Counted from the stretch's first letter, positions 6,495 to 14,103 are shown. The stretch: 29,530 nt of DNA from Fimisoma avicola (GCA_018714945.1 DVMO01000084.1:1-29530); one strand, 5' to 3'. The notes: generated by a model from the sequence alone, not told the origin. A program made the numbers and translations.

Positions 6495-7418
6495 TCAGCT
6501 TTCTGCAAATTCAAGTATGTTTTCATAAATATCTTGCCGGGATGCTTCGTTAAGTATCTCATGACGCAGTCCCGGATACAAGATCCCGGAAATATTTCTG
6601 TAACCAACCTGTCTCAGGAAGTCCTGGCTTTTATGCCAGTTTTTCTCTCCGGCGATCACCGGATCCTCTGCTCCGGCAAGGAACAGTATCGGCAGATCCG
6701 GATTTTTTACATTCCATCCCTTGGGGTCATACACCTGCTTCATCAGCAGAAAAAGGTTGCGAAATCCATTGAGCGTGAATACAAATCCACACATGCGGTC
6801 TTTATCGTAATCTTTCACATTATCTGTATTGACTGACAGCCATGCGTTATCCGAGAGGGAACCGCTCAGGTTCTTGGTATAAGAGCCGAATGCCAGCTTC
6901 TGTATGGCCATGCTCCTGTGCCTGTCGCCTTTGACGGCCTTTTCTGCCCTGACCAGCGCAATGGCTGCGCCCACCAGCGGGTTTGCGCTTGGTGATCCGC
7001 ATACGATCAGTTTATCTATCTCGTCGTCATATTTTTTTATATATTTGCGCACCACAAGGGAACCCATGCTGTGTCCGAAAAGTGTCACCGGTTTTCCCGG
7101 AAATCTTTCTTTGGCAAGAAGCGTGACCTGATGAAGATCCTCTACGATGAACCCGGCAGTATCATCGTAAAAATATCCATAGTCATCCGGGCTCTTTACG
7201 CTGCCCCCATGCCCTCTGTGGTCATTTATGACCGCTGCATAACCGTTATCAGCCATGAACTCCATAAACGGGAAGTATCTTTCCTTATGCTCCGCCATCC
7301 CGTGGGATATCTGAAAGATTCCCTTTATCTCGCCATTGGCTGTTTCCGGTGAAAAAATCCCTATGCTCAAAGGCAGCCCGTCACATGCGGACCGCACGCT
7401 TAAAATTTCTTTTTTCAT
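6495..7418 (-). CDS. Alpha/beta hydrolase, monoacylglycerol lipase/lysophospholipase-like
   Basis: This 307-residue protein belongs to the serine alpha/beta hydrolases of the Hydrolase_4 (monoacylglycerol lipase-like) type. The nucleophile elbow GHSMGS gives Ser117, the acid is Asp252 in AGAEDPV, and the histidine is His286 in GLRHEIL. The oxyanion-side HGMAEH (39-44) and the DHRGHG motif (66-71) are also typical. No signal peptide is present, so it should act in the cytosol or at the inner membrane face on lipid esters; the substrate is not shown. The start is set by AGGAGG a few bases before the ATG at 7418. It lies 61 bp downstream of the YitT-like gene, with a possible own -10 in the gap. 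Confidence 0.88.
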   Translation of the reverse strand: MKKEILSVRSACDGLPLSIGIFSPETANGEIKGIFQISHGMAEHKERYFPFMEFMADNGYAAVINDHRGHGGSVKSPDDYGYFYDDTAGFIVEDLHQVTLLAKERFPGKPVTLFGHSMGSLVVRKYIKKYDDEIDKLIVCGSPSANPLVGAAIALVRAEKAVKGDRHRSMAIQKLAFGSYTKNLSGSLSDNAWLSVNTDNVKDYDKDRMCGFVFTLNGFRNLFLLMKQVYDPKGWNVKNPDLPILFLAGAEDPVIAGEKNWHKSQDFLRQVGYRNISGILYPGLRHEILNEASRQDIYENILEFAES

Positions 7419-7479
7419 GCTGTGCCTCCTGCTTTCTGCCGTCATCACAAAAGCCTGTGCTTTAAGTTTGTCTATTTTA

Positions 7480-8178
7480 TCACAGTTCCTGTGTTTTCTC
7501 AAGAGTTTCGGCACATGAGAGTTCTTTTTCTTTTTCGCTGATCCTGCGAGAGAAGCTGTAATTTTTGACCACATCTATGGCTGCCGACGAAATACATACT
7601 GTCAGCACCGAGCAGGCTATGCGTACCGGCGAGATATAGCTCAGCGAAAGGAAAAGGATCATCATGTCGGTTGAAAGATATGATGTTGCCAGTTTCCATC
7701 CGGTCACACGGGATATCGTCAGGGCCAGAGCATCGTCTCCTCCGCCGGAACCTCCCTGTCTCACTATAAGGCCCGTACCTATGCCCACAAACAATCCTCC
7801 TGCTATGGCTGCTGCAACCGGCATGGAAGAAAGGTCAGGAAGCATCGGCGGCAACAGTTCCCAGATCTCGTAAAATGCCGAAACGCTAAGCGTTGATATC
7901 ATAGATATTACTATGAACTTTCCGCCGAAAAGCCTGAAAGCCATGGCATAGCAAATTATATCCAGCACCGGCGTTATAACAGCCGACGGTATACCCAGCC
8001 AGTGCTCTATCAGCAGCATCAGGCCGATTATTCCTCCTTCGGTTATCTCAACCCGCTGATGTATATTGTGAACGCCAAATGTGCATATGGCCGCTCCCAG
8101 TATTATGCAAGCGATCTTTTTCCATGTCATTTCTGCGCGTACTTCTTTTAAACATGCGATCATCGTCTCTTTATTCAT
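7480..8178 (-). CDS. YitT-family (DUF161) membrane protein
   Basis: This 232-residue protein has five or six predicted membrane helices and the features of the YitT family: an early GAAICTFGVHNIHQRVEITEGG-type region (28-49) and the glycine-rich loop VRQGGSGGGDDALA. It lacks the soluble C-terminal DUF2179 domain found in longer family members, ending soon after the last helix with a charged tail. Function in this family is largely unknown; transport is usually assumed. GGAG lies 8 bp before the ATG. The promoter at 8202-8232 has an unusual 19-bp spacer with a palindrome, suggesting MerR-type control, though no MerR gene is in the window. Confidence 0.85.
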   Translation of the reverse strand: MNKETMIACLKEVRAEMTWKKIACIILGAAICTFGVHNIHQRVEITEGGIIGLMLLIEHWLGIPSAVITPVLDIICYAMAFRLFGGKFIVISMISTLSVSAFYEIWELLPPMLPDLSSMPVAAAIAGGLFVGIGTGLIVRQGGSGGGDDALALTISRVTGWKLATSYLSTDMMILFLSLSYISPVRIACSVLTVCISSAAIDVVKNYSFSRRISEKEKELSCAETLEKTQEL

Positions 8179-8201
8179 GATACATCTCCTTCTCTTTTAA
8201 G

Positions 8202-8232
8202 ATGATAAACCCTGGTATCGTTCCAAGGTCAA
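8202..8232 (-). promoter_or_regulatory. MerR-type promoter of the YitT-like gene
   Basis: On the minus strand TTGACC (8227-8232) and TATCAT (8202-8207) are 19 bp apart. An imperfect dyad, ACCTTGGA facing ACCAGGGT, fills the spacer. A long spacer carrying a dyad is the hallmark of MerR-activated promoters. Confidence 0.6.
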
Positions 8233-8337
8233 GAGGAGATTTGTGTGATTTTTGTGAAACTGCAGATAAGAACCTCTATATAGATATGATTTCTGTCCAT
8301 ATGGGCATCATGCTCATGCGAGAGTACAAATCTCCTC
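8233..8337. repeat. Perfect 12-bp inverted repeat upstream of the YitT-like promoter
   Basis: GAGGAGATTTGT (8233-8244) and its exact complement (8326-8337) are 81 bp apart. The proximal arm touches the -35 box of the 19-bp-spacer promoter. It could bring two bound regulators together or form a weak stem. No coding frame is credible here. Confidence 0.6.
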
Positions 8338-8404
8338 GCAAAGGGCAAATATCTATTTTACATCCATGGCTCTGTACTTGCCAAAACAGCTTTTGGAAAA
8401 GCAA

Positions 8405-8427
8405 AAACCCCGACAAGATCGGGGTTT
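8405..8427 (-). terminator. tRNA-Ala terminator
   Basis: A perfect 9-bp stem (8405-8413 with 8419-8427) around a 5-base loop is followed by T residues on the minus strand. It lies about 33 bases past the tRNA 3' end. Confidence 0.9.
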
Positions 8428-8459
8428 GCTCGGACAACATCTTTTTTGTTGCCCTCATA

Positions 8460-8535
8460 TGGTGGACCCGAAGGGATTCGAACCCTCGGTCTCTGCGTTG
8501 CGAACGCAGCGCTTTCCCAGCTAAGCTACGAGCCC
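8460..8535 (-). tRNA. tRNA-Ala (anticodon CGC)
   Basis: This 76-base cloverleaf lies on the minus strand and includes an encoded CCA. The acceptor stem GGGCTCG pairs with CGGGTCC and contains the G3:U70 pair that defines alanine tRNAs. The anticodon stem CTGCG/CGCAG encloses TTCGCAA, giving anticodon CGC for codon GCG. The T-arm has GGTTCGAATCC. It has its own promoter and terminator. Confidence 0.97.
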
Positions 8536-8558
8536 GCATAACGCTGATCACGACAATA

Positions 8559-8587
8559 ATTTTACTCCAATTTGATCCGGCGGTCAA
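8559..8587 (-). promoter_or_regulatory. tRNA-Ala promoter
   Basis: On the minus strand TTGACC (8582-8587) and TAAAAT (8559-8564) are 17 bp apart, about 23 bases before the tRNA 5' end. Confidence 0.75.
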
Positions 8588-8675
8588 TATCATATTTGCG
8601 GCTGGAGACATGCCGGGTGCGGGCTGGAAACATGCCATCTATCCCATGCGGTGAAATGCGATCTTTTCCGGGTGA

Positions 8676-8927
8676 TTGGCTTTTTTTACTGATGACCGGG
8701 GAAAAGCCAACATTTATCCGGAAAATATGCCGCCATGATCTAATGATCTGTCCGATGTTGGCTTTTTATATGCAGATAAAGTTTTTAGACAACGGTTTCT
8801 CAAAAAACCGTTACCTTTTTTCTGTTAGCCTTGCCAAAAAGCCAACATCACCGTTTCAATCGACAAACTTTGACATCAATCGACTCTTATTGTTGGCTTT
8901 TTCCGCTGCAAAGAAAAATCCAGCCAA
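8676..8927. repeat. Array B of 35-bp paired-word units (TTGGCT/AGCCAA)
   Basis: Four units of exactly 35 bp lie at 8676-8710, 8758-8792, 8811-8845 and 8893-8927. Each begins TTGGCT and ends AGCCAA; unit 2 ends AGACAA and unit 3 begins TTACCT. The gaps are 47, 18 and 47 bp. The start-to-start word intervals are therefore 29, 53, 29, 24, 29, 53, 29, a symmetric series. The 18-bp gap is itself a hairpin (CGGTTT/AAACCG). The middles of the units are unrelated. Confidence 0.85.
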
Positions 8928-9090
8928 CCGGAGCCAAGCCTCATCGGGTATCGCCCCGCCGCGATAGCTTTCTGGATTTTGTCAGTTGGCCTGAGCAGAA
9001 CGGGCGAGATCGACAGGATCGCATAAAATTTGATTTTCTGTCATTTTTTAGTGGATTTTAGGTCAACCTGGCATAAAAGCCCGGTCCATG

Positions 9091-9176
9091 TTGACAGAAA
9101 ATCGCTTTTCCAACAGATTCGTCAATAAATCTCAGGAATTTTTTGACGATTACGGTGTTTTTTCGATTTTTGTCAA
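9091..9176. repeat. Second group of paired-word units (TTGACA/CGTCAA type)
   Basis: One unit spans 9091-9125 (TTGACA to CGTCAA, 35 bp) and one 9143-9176 (TTGACG to TGTCAA, 34 bp), with a 17-bp gap. The first 15 bases, TTGACAGAAAATCGC, nearly match the unit at 3571 in array A. A further TGACAGAAAATC complement lies at 9032-9043. Confidence 0.75.
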
Positions 9177-9265
9177 TTTCGATCTCCCGGCGCCGTGTGG
9201 GTCTGCAGCCCGCATACCGCAACAGCCCGCATACCGCAGCAGCCCGCATACCGGCACGCCGCTCC

Positions 9266-10120
9266 CTAACTGGCCGCTTTCGGCAGCATTTTCCCGAAGC
9301 AGGCGCATATACCGAACATCACTATATCCACCGCAACGATGGTCGCCCCCACCGGGGTCCCCCATATGATCGATCCGGTTATGCCCAGCACTGCACAGAC
9401 TACCGACAGCGCAGCCGAACATATGGTCACACGCAGAAAGTCGTCAAAGATCCTCATGGCCGATAAAGCCGGGAATATGACCAGAGCTGATACCAGCAGA
9501 GACCCGACAAGATTCATGGCAAGAACTATGATGACAGCAATGATAACGGCTATCATCAGATTATATACCTGAGCCTTTGTCCCGGTGGCAACAGCAAAGT
9601 CCTCGTCAAAAGTTACAGCGAATATCTTATTATAGAACAATACGAATATGGCCACCACAAGTGCCGACATGAAAACGCACAGCCAGACCTCGGTTTCTGT
9701 AAGGGTCAATATGGATGTGGAACCAAACAGTGTGCTGCATACATCTCCGCTGATGTTGGGAGATGTGGAAAAAATGTTCATCAGCAGATAACCTATGGCA
9801 AGGGCTCCCACCGAGATCATCGCAATGGCAGCGTCCCCCTTTATCCTGGTATCCTGCCCCGTGCGCAGCAGCAGGACAGCGCATATTATGGTGACGGGAG
9901 CCACTATGAGCATTTCATCGGTCAGGTTCAGGACAGCTCCTATGGCTATGGCTCCGAAAGCCACATGGGAAAGGCCGTCTCCTATGAACGAAAATCTTTT
10001 CAGTACCAGCGTTACTCCCAGCAAGGATGAGCACAGGGCGATCAGCACACCGACGATCATTGCGTAACGCACAAACGGATATTCAAAATAAAATGCCAGC
10101 TGCTCAAATATCCCGCTCAC
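9266..10120 (-). CDS. znuB: Zinc/manganese ABC transporter permease
   Basis: This 284-residue integral membrane protein belongs to the ABC-3 (ZnuB/MntB/AdcB) permease family, with about eight hydrophobic segments. The region SLLGVTLVLKRFSFIGDGLSHVAFGA (31-56) is the characteristic family start, and GSLLVSALVIFPALSA is the conserved cytoplasmic-loop region. It forms the membrane channel for the metal delivered by the binding protein at 10807-11823. Its ATG overlaps the stop of the ATPase gene by four bases (ATGA), so translation is coupled. It is the last gene of the operon. Zinc is favoured over manganese from the His-rich binding protein, but this is not proven. Confidence 0.93.
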   Translation of the reverse strand: MSGIFEQLAFYFEYPFVRYAMIVGVLIALCSSLLGVTLVLKRFSFIGDGLSHVAFGAIAIGAVLNLTDEMLIVAPVTIICAVLLLRTGQDTRIKGDAAIAMISVGALAIGYLLMNIFSTSPNISGDVCSTLFGSTSILTLTETEVWLCVFMSALVVAIFVLFYNKIFAVTFDEDFAVATGTKAQVYNLMIAVIIAVIIVLAMNLVGSLLVSALVIFPALSAMRIFDDFLRVTICSAALSVVCAVLGITGSIIWGTPVGATIVAVDIVMFGICACFGKMLPKAAS

Positions 10121-10797
10121 TGACCCCGCCTCCTTTCCTCGTATACCTCTTTTGTCCCGAAAAACAGTTCATCGCCTATATGCAATATATGGCTGGCATA
10201 GCCGACAGCCTGATCCACATCGTGGGAGATCATTATTATGGCCAGCCCCTCATCTTTGTTTAGCGTTTCTATGAGCTGGTACATTTCCTCTGCCGCTCCA
10301 GGATCAAGTCCGGTCACAGGTTCGTCAAGGAGCAGGAGTTTCCTGGCGGCGCACAGAGCTCTCGCCAGCAAGACCCTCTGCTGCTGGCCTCCTGAAAGAT
10401 TCCTGTAACAACGGCCTGCCAGATCTTCAATACCCATCTTGCGCATGTTTTCCATAGCGATGTTTTTTTCTTCCTTATTGTAAAAAGGTCTCATGCCGCA
10501 TCGTCCCTGACACCCGGAAAGGACGATCTCCCGTACCGAAGCAGGAAAATCCTTCTGGGCCGCCGTTGACTGGGGAAGATATCCTATATGGGTCCTGCTC
10601 AGGCCATCGCCCAAGACTATCTGTCCGCCAAGCGGCTGGATCAGGCCCAGCAAAGTCCTCATCAGAGTAGTCTTACCTGAACCGTTTTCACCTACAACGC
10701 AGACATAATCCCCCTCATTTACAGAAAAATTCAGATCTTTGACTATGATCTCGCCTTCATAGCCGAGGTCAAGACTTTTGCAAGTAAGTAATGTCAT
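10117..10797 (-). CDS. znuC: Zinc/manganese ABC transporter ATP-binding protein
   Basis: This 226-residue ATPase powers the metal importer. It has Walker A GENGSGKT (36-43), a Q-loop LPQS (74-77), the signature LSGGQ (134-138), Walker B LLLLDEP (154-160) and the H-loop MISHDVD. Length and motif order are those of ZnuC/MntA-type subunits. It lies 9 bases after the binding-protein gene and overlaps the permease gene by 4 bases. Confidence 0.95.
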   Translation of the reverse strand: MTLLTCKSLDLGYEGEIIVKDLNFSVNEGDYVCVVGENGSGKTTLMRTLLGLIQPLGGQIVLGDGLSRTHIGYLPQSTAAQKDFPASVREIVLSGCQGRCGMRPFYNKEEKNIAMENMRKMGIEDLAGRCYRNLSGGQQQRVLLARALCAARKLLLLDEPVTGLDPGAAEEMYQLIETLNKDEGLAIIMISHDVDQAVGYASHILHIGDELFFGTKEVYEERRRGQ

Positions 10798-10806
10798 TTT
10801 TATCTC

Positions 10807-11823
10807 CTATGCCCCAAGGGCTTCACATAATACTTGAAGGTTTTCTTCCATTATGGAAAGATATGCTGCCCCATCTGCCATATCTCCGGCTGTGATGTAC
10901 TGCATGGAATTTAACCGTTTTATCTGTATGTCATCCCTCTCCATACCGGAAGCCACAGTCCTGGCGATCTTATCATCAGAGCCTTCCATGGTCAAAATAG
11001 TCCCGGCTCCGATCCTGTCTGCCTGATCTATGAGGAAGGCAAGGGTCTCAAAATCAGCCTCGGTCTCTGCACTGCATCCTGCAAAGGCTGCGTAATAATC
11101 GATGTTGTAATCATTCAGCATATAAAGGAACGGAAACCTGTCGGCAAAGATCAGCGTATCCTTTGGAGCATCTGCCAGTCTCCTGGAATACTTTGCATCC
11201 AGATCACGGAGTTTTTCCCTGTAAACTTCTCCGTTACGCATATATTCATCCGCATGGGCAGGATCGATCCCGGCAAGGCCTTCCTCTATACTGCCCACCA
11301 TGGTGTCCGCCGCTCTCAGAGAAAGCCAGATATGCTCATCGGCTGCTTGTTCCTCATCATGGCTGTGTCCTCCTGTGCCGTCATGGTCGTGTCCATCGTC
11401 CTTCATACCCTCTACAGTCTCCTCAGCAAGGACATGTCCGGCTCCTGCTTCCAGCAGATTTATCACTGTCATGTCCTTGTTTTGGGCCTGGCCGGCAGCT
11501 TCCGCCACCCATCTGTCGGACTCACCCCCAACATACACCAGCATGTCGCACTGTGATATCTTCAATATATCTGCCGCTGTGGGCTGATAGCTGTGCAGAT
11601 CTGCTCCATTATCGGCGATCATGGAAATATCGTACCGTTCTGCCTCATTGCCGACAACCTGGCAGACCCAGTCATAAGCAGGAAAAACCGTTGTCACCAC
11701 CGAGATCTTGCCATCGTCTTTACTGTCTGCGCTGTGATTTCCGTTGCAGCCGCAAAGGCCAAAAAATACGGATACCATGACAAGTAGGCAGATCAGTAAG
11801 CCGGTCCGTTTATTTATCTTCAT
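10807..11823 (-). CDS. znuA: Metal-binding lipoprotein of the ABC importer, ZnuA-like
   Basis: This 338-residue cluster A-I substrate-binding protein has a lipoprotein signal (hydrophobic 8-23, lipobox ending at Cys26), so it should be anchored outside the membrane. Metal ligands seen are the His in DLHSYQPT and the His in EHIWLS. Between them is a His/Asp-rich loop (DGHDHDG, GHSHDEE) typical of zinc-specific members. The third site reads FADRFPF where many ZnuA proteins have a histidine, so the coordination may differ from that of E. coli ZnuA. It overlaps the upstream regulator gene by 14 bases and is followed by the ATPase after 9 bases. Confidence 0.93.
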   Translation of the reverse strand: MKINKRTGLLICLLVMVSVFFGLCGCNGNHSADSKDDGKISVVTTVFPAYDWVCQVVGNEAERYDISMIADNGADLHSYQPTAADILKISQCDMLVYVGGESDRWVAEAAGQAQNKDMTVINLLEAGAGHVLAEETVEGMKDDGHDHDGTGGHSHDEEQAADEHIWLSLRAADTMVGSIEEGLAGIDPAHADEYMRNGEVYREKLRDLDAKYSRRLADAPKDTLIFADRFPFLYMLNDYNIDYYAAFAGCSAETEADFETLAFLIDQADRIGAGTILTMEGSDDKIARTVASGMERDDIQIKRLNSMQYITAGDMADGAAYLSIMEENLQVLCEALGA

Positions 11824-12292
11824 CTTCCATCCGCCTTTCCTGCGCCTTGCATCCGGTCACCTTTTTTCTGCCGCCTGCTTCCAGACAGTCGCTGCAGACT
11901 CCGTAGAACACCGTCCTTGCTGGATTCAGCTCAAAACCATGGGCTGCAAGCATGTGCTCCTTCAGATGGATTATCTCGTCACATTCCAGATGTATCAGTT
12001 TGCCGCACTGCTGGCATTTGAGATGAAAGCACGACGGCCTGCAGCACTTTTCCCCGGCTCCGATATATTCAAAGCATGCGCTGTCCGATGGATCTGACGA
12101 GTATTTTGCCACCATACCTGCTTCAACCATTTTCTCAAGGTTGCGGTATACGGTTGCAGTGCCCACAGGTTTTCCCACCTCATCAAAATACCTGCAGATA
12201 TCTTTCACCGTCACATGCCTGCCTTCACGGGCGATGAGAAAATCCCTCAGTTCTTTCATCTGTTTGGTCTGATATGTATTTTTTCGTGACAT
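11810..12292 (-). CDS. Fur-family metalloregulator, probably Zur
   Basis: This 160-residue protein has a winged-helix DNA-binding domain (GTATVYRNLEKMVEAGMV, the usual Fur recognition helix) and a dimerisation domain with two structural zinc pairs, CQQC (in HLKCQQCGK) and CSDC. As the first gene of a metal-uptake operon it is most likely Zur, repressing uptake when zinc is sufficient. Fur, PerR or MntR-like metal choice cannot be decided from sequence alone. The start is MSRKN, set by AGGAG 8 bp upstream; the longer frame (12334) lacks a ribosome site. A perfect Fur-type box overlaps the operon promoter, so autoregulation is expected. Confidence 0.92.
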   Translation of the reverse strand: MSRKNTYQTKQMKELRDFLIAREGRHVTVKDICRYFDEVGKPVGTATVYRNLEKMVEAGMVAKYSSDPSDSACFEYIGAGEKCCRPSCFHLKCQQCGKLIHLECDEIIHLKEHMLAAHGFELNPARTVFYGVCSDCLEAGGRKKVTGCKAQERRMEDEDK

Positions 12293-12370
12293 GTTTATCT
12301 CCTGTTTAAACAACACATGCACAGCATCGGTCAATCACCATGCCATGATCCAGGCGTTATAATTTGAAAT

Positions 12371-12385
12371 TGAAAATCATTTTCA
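12371..12385. promoter_or_regulatory. Fur/Zur operator
   Basis: TGAAAATCATTTTCA is a perfect 7-1-7 inverted repeat of Fur-family type. It abuts the -10 (12385-12390) of the minus-strand promoter of the regulator-znu operon, a repressing position. Confidence 0.9.
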
Positions 12386-12413
12386 TTTTAGCGTCGATAA
12401 GGATTTCTGTCAA
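12385..12413 (-). promoter_or_regulatory. Promoter of the regulator-znuACB operon
   Basis: On the minus strand TTGACA (12408-12413) and TAAAAT (12385-12390) are 17 bp apart, immediately upstream of the Fur-type box. Confidence 0.88.
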
Positions 12414-12434
12414 GGCCCCAGCCTCATTTTGTAA

Positions 12435-12463
12435 TTGCAAATTTTGAACATGTGAAATATAAT
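12435..12463 (+). promoter_or_regulatory. Threonine aldolase promoter
   Basis: TTGCAA (12435-12440) and a perfect TATAAT (12458-12463) are 17 bp apart. It is divergent from the znu promoter, 22 bp away from its -35. Confidence 0.75.
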
Positions 12464-12501
12464 TGGTTTAGATAATGACTTATGTCGAGGGAGGTTTTAA
12501 G

Positions 12502-13524
12502 ATGATCTATTTCAGAAGCGATTACAGTTTAGGCGCCCATCCCAAGGTAATGGAAGCCCTGATGGAGACCAACATGGAACACACGGACGGATATGCAGAG
12601 GACAGGTTTTCCTTTGAGACAGCGGACATGATCCGTGAAATGATAGGCAGGCCCGATGCCCATATCCATTTTCTTGTAGGAGGCACTCCAACCAACACGA
12701 TCACCATCGCAGCGGCTCTAAGGCCTTATGAAGGCGCTATCTCAGCAGCTTCCGGCCATATTTATGTACATGAGACCGGTTCTGTTGAAGCAACAGGTCA
12801 TCGTGTTTTCGCTGCTCCTACCGAAGACGGAAAGCTCCGCCCGGCTGACATAGAAAAGATAATGCTCCTCCATGAAGATGAGCATACGGTCATACCAAAA
12901 CTGGTATATATAACCCACCCTACCGAAAACGGCGGAGTTTATACCAAAGCCGAACTCAAGGCCCTCAGAGAGTGCTGCGATAAGCACGGCCTGTATCTTT
13001 ACATGGACGGCGCACGCCTGGGAACCGCTCTTACATGGCCGGGCAACGATGTAACCCTCAAAGATCTCCCTGAACTGACAGATGCATTTTACATCGGAGG
13101 TACAAAGATCGGAACACTGTTCGGAGAAGCGCTTGTCATCCTCAACGACGAAATCAACGACCATTTCCGCTACATGGTAAAGCGTTCCTGTGCTCTCCTG
13201 GCCAAAGGAAGGCTCATCGCCATACAGCTCAAAGCGCTGCTAGAGGGCGGAGAGGACTCACTGTACTATCAGCTTTCCCGCCACGAAAACCAGCTGGCCA
13301 TCAAGCTGGCAAAAGGTGTTCAGGAAAAAGGCTACAAACTCTGGATACCTCATCAGACCAATCAGGTATTCGTCATCGTTGACAACGACAAGATCGCCCA
13401 GCTGGAAAAGGACTTTTTCTTCTACACATGGGCTCCGTACGACGAGAGCAGCTCGGTCATCAGGCTTGTCATAAGCTGGGGCAGCACCGAGGAGGATGTA
13501 GACGCCATCCTGGCTGCTCTGTAG
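12502..13524 (+). CDS. ltaE: Low-specificity L-threonine aldolase
   Basis: This 340-residue PLP enzyme of the beta-eliminating lyase/threonine aldolase family cleaves threonine or allo-threonine to glycine and acetaldehyde. Seen motifs are HETGSVEATGH (90-100; His90 stacks on PLP), YMDGARLG with Asp169, and the Schiff-base Lys202 in GGTKIGT. The length is typical. The start is MIYFRS, set by GGGAGG ten bases upstream; the ATG at 12475 lies before that site. It is monocistronic and converges with the homoserine dehydrogenase gene across array C. It fits with the two homoserine dehydrogenases in a threonine/glycine theme. Confidence 0.93.
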   Translation: MIYFRSDYSLGAHPKVMEALMETNMEHTDGYAEDRFSFETADMIREMIGRPDAHIHFLVGGTPTNTITIAAALRPYEGAISAASGHIYVHETGSVEATGHRVFAAPTEDGKLRPADIEKIMLLHEDEHTVIPKLVYITHPTENGGVYTKAELKALRECCDKHGLYLYMDGARLGTALTWPGNDVTLKDLPELTDAFYIGGTKIGTLFGEALVILNDEINDHFRYMVKRSCALLAKGRLIAIQLKALLEGGEDSLYYQLSRHENQLAIKLAKGVQEKGYKLWIPHQTNQVFVIVDNDKIAQLEKDFFFYTWAPYDESSSVIRLVISWGSTEEDVDAILAAL

Positions 13525-13586
13525 CCCATGATGCGGCTATCCCGCTGCAATGAGCGGCCGGGCGCTGCACGGTTTAATTATCCGAA

Positions 13587-13667
13587 AAAATACAACATTT
13601 GCTTTCTAAGGCTCCCATCCCAAAATCCCTTCGGAAGCGGATGTTGTATTTTATTGCGGATTTTGGG
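13587..13667. repeat. Two interleaved inverted repeats
   Basis: AAAATACAACAT (13587-13598) pairs perfectly with 13641-13652. CCCAAAATCC (13619-13628) pairs perfectly with 13658-13667. The arms alternate, so as RNA they could form a pseudoknot or two mutually exclusive folds. Confidence 0.7.
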
Positions 13668-13692
13668 CAGCTGGGCCACCCTCCAGGAGAAA

Positions 13693-13894
13693 GTTCTCAT
13701 TTCGCCGGATTAAGTATTTTGCGAGAACCTTTTGGTAAAAATCATGCCAGTTCAGGTTCTTGTTTTTTGTATTCTAAGCCTGTTGAGAACCGTTCGAAGA
13801 AAAAAGGTTCTCAGCAAGCTTTATTTTGGGGAAAACAAGAACACCCTACGCCCCGAAGGTTCTCAGGAAGGGAGGTCATGCCAAAAAAGAGAAC
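13693..13894. repeat. Array C of 35-36-bp paired-word units (GTTCTC/GAGAAC)
   Basis: Four units lie at 13693-13728, 13756-13790, 13807-13842 and 13859-13894. Each begins GTTCTC (GTTCTT in unit 2) and ends GAGAAC (AAGAAC in unit 3). The gaps are 27, 16 and 16 bp. Unit interiors are not conserved, which separates this from a CRISPR or ordinary tandem repeat. Confidence 0.8.
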
Positions 13895-14067
13895 TTTTCA
13901 CTGGCGGAAAGCCATTACACATTACACCAGGGCAGGTCACCTGCTTTTTTTAAAACTATCCTCGCAGAGAGCATTTGTCCGTTGGGCTTTTCTTTTTTGA
14001 ACAAAGATCCCCCGTCAAGAGGCCCTGCCACCACTGTTTAGTCAAAATTCCTTCAGCGAAATCAAAA

Positions 14068-14103
14068 AGACTCCTTAGTGAGGATTTCCCTGCTCCGGAG
14101 TCT
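14068..14103. repeat. Isolated 36-bp paired-word unit (AGACTCC/GGAGTCT)
   Basis: AGACTCC (14068-14074) faces its exact complement (14097-14103). The outer span is 36 bp, the same as array C units, but with a different word. Confidence 0.6.

Larger units (their letters stand above)
8588..9265. other. Long noncoding region filled with paired-word repeats
   Basis: No credible gene lies between the tRNA promoter and the 3' end of the zinc permease gene. 8676-8927 holds array B and 9091-9176 holds a second group; both are listed separately. 9195-9260 has short CCGCATACC direct repeats. Confidence 0.7.

Noticed and set aside
8276..8638. Minus-strand coding frame over the tRNA
   Set aside because: It reads through the tRNA-Ala gene, its terminator and promoter.
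8676..9176. Integron attC sites
   Set aside because: The words pair like attC arms, but there are no cassettes, no GTTRRRY core sites and no integrase in the window.
13693..13894. CRISPR array
   Set aside because: The unit spacing looks CRISPR-like, but only 6-base ends are shared, the orientation alternates, unit interiors differ and no cas genes are present.
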